Position numbers and translations under genes: made by a program. Source: an uncultured Methanobrevibacter sp. (GTDB lineage Archaea > Methanobacteriota > Methanobacteria > Methanobacteriales > Methanobacteriaceae). From it: a DNA stretch of 5,436 nucleotides. The number at the start of each line of letters is the position of its first letter. Position 1 is the first letter of the stretch. The stretch spans positions 1-5,436 of the forward strand of contig CACZNW010000119.1 in assembly GCA_902782595.1 (NCBI GenBank), in the 5' to 3' direction. A model generated the notes under the pieces. That model searched no databases. It was given only the letters and a program-made list of their open reading frames with translations, and was not told the origin of the DNA. This document shows positions 5,430 through 5,436 of the stretch, in pieces.

Positions 5430-5436
5430 ATAATCG

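Noticed and set aside
1..5436. CRISPR array, insertion sequence, prophage or attachment site at the tRNA
   Set aside because: No spaced direct repeats, transposase, integrase or duplicated tRNA 3' segment is present in the window.

Overview
The window is a compact archaeal locus for [Fe]-hydrogenase. It holds hmd, encoding H2-forming methylene-tetrahydromethanopterin dehydrogenase, followed by a co-directional run of six cofactor-maturation genes that I read as hcgA-hcgB-hcgC-hcgD-hcgE-hcgF. A tRNA-Thr(GGT) gene on the opposite strand closes the window. The AT-rich composition, T-tract terminators, GNGAT-type ribosome binding sites, a tRNA without encoded CCA and the gene set itself point to a hydrogenotrophic methanogen. 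A member of the Methanobacteriales such as Methanobrevibacter is my best guess; the genus is an inference from composition and remembered family resemblance, not from a search.

Layout: positions 1-1011 are hmd, missing only what appears to be its initiator codon. Positions 1012-1142 are the only sizeable non-coding stretch. It contains a hairpin/T-tract terminator, a striking 18-bp perfect inverted repeat, and a weak candidate promoter for hcgA. Positions 1143-2141 are hcgA (radical SAM, CX5CX2C). After a 24-nt gap come hcgB (2166-2648), hcgC (2653-3444), hcgD (3434-4138), hcgE (4144-4794) and hcgF (4791-5351), with junctions of -11 to +5 nt that suggest one translationally coupled transcript. 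The tRNA-Thr gene (5357-5429, minus strand) converges on hcgF with a 5-nt gap, and its likely T-tract terminator lies inside the last codons of hcgF.

How the genes work together: Hmd reduces methenyl-H4MPT+ with H2 in the CO2-to-methane pathway, using the iron-guanylylpyridinol (FeGP) cofactor. From knowledge of the Hcg families, HcgC methylates the pyridinol ring, HcgB attaches GMP from GTP, HcgE adenylylates the carboxymethyl group, HcgF takes the acyl group as a thioester on Cys9 (present here), HcgD is a NIF3-like metal protein proposed to handle iron, and HcgA is a radical SAM enzyme whose step is less settled. The seventh usual gene, hcgG (fibrillarin-like), is not in the window.

This is a known system, and I do not see an undescribed one in it. 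The parts most worth a second look are the alternative secondary structures between hmd and hcgA, the missing hcgG, and the tRNA terminator overlapping the end of hcgF.
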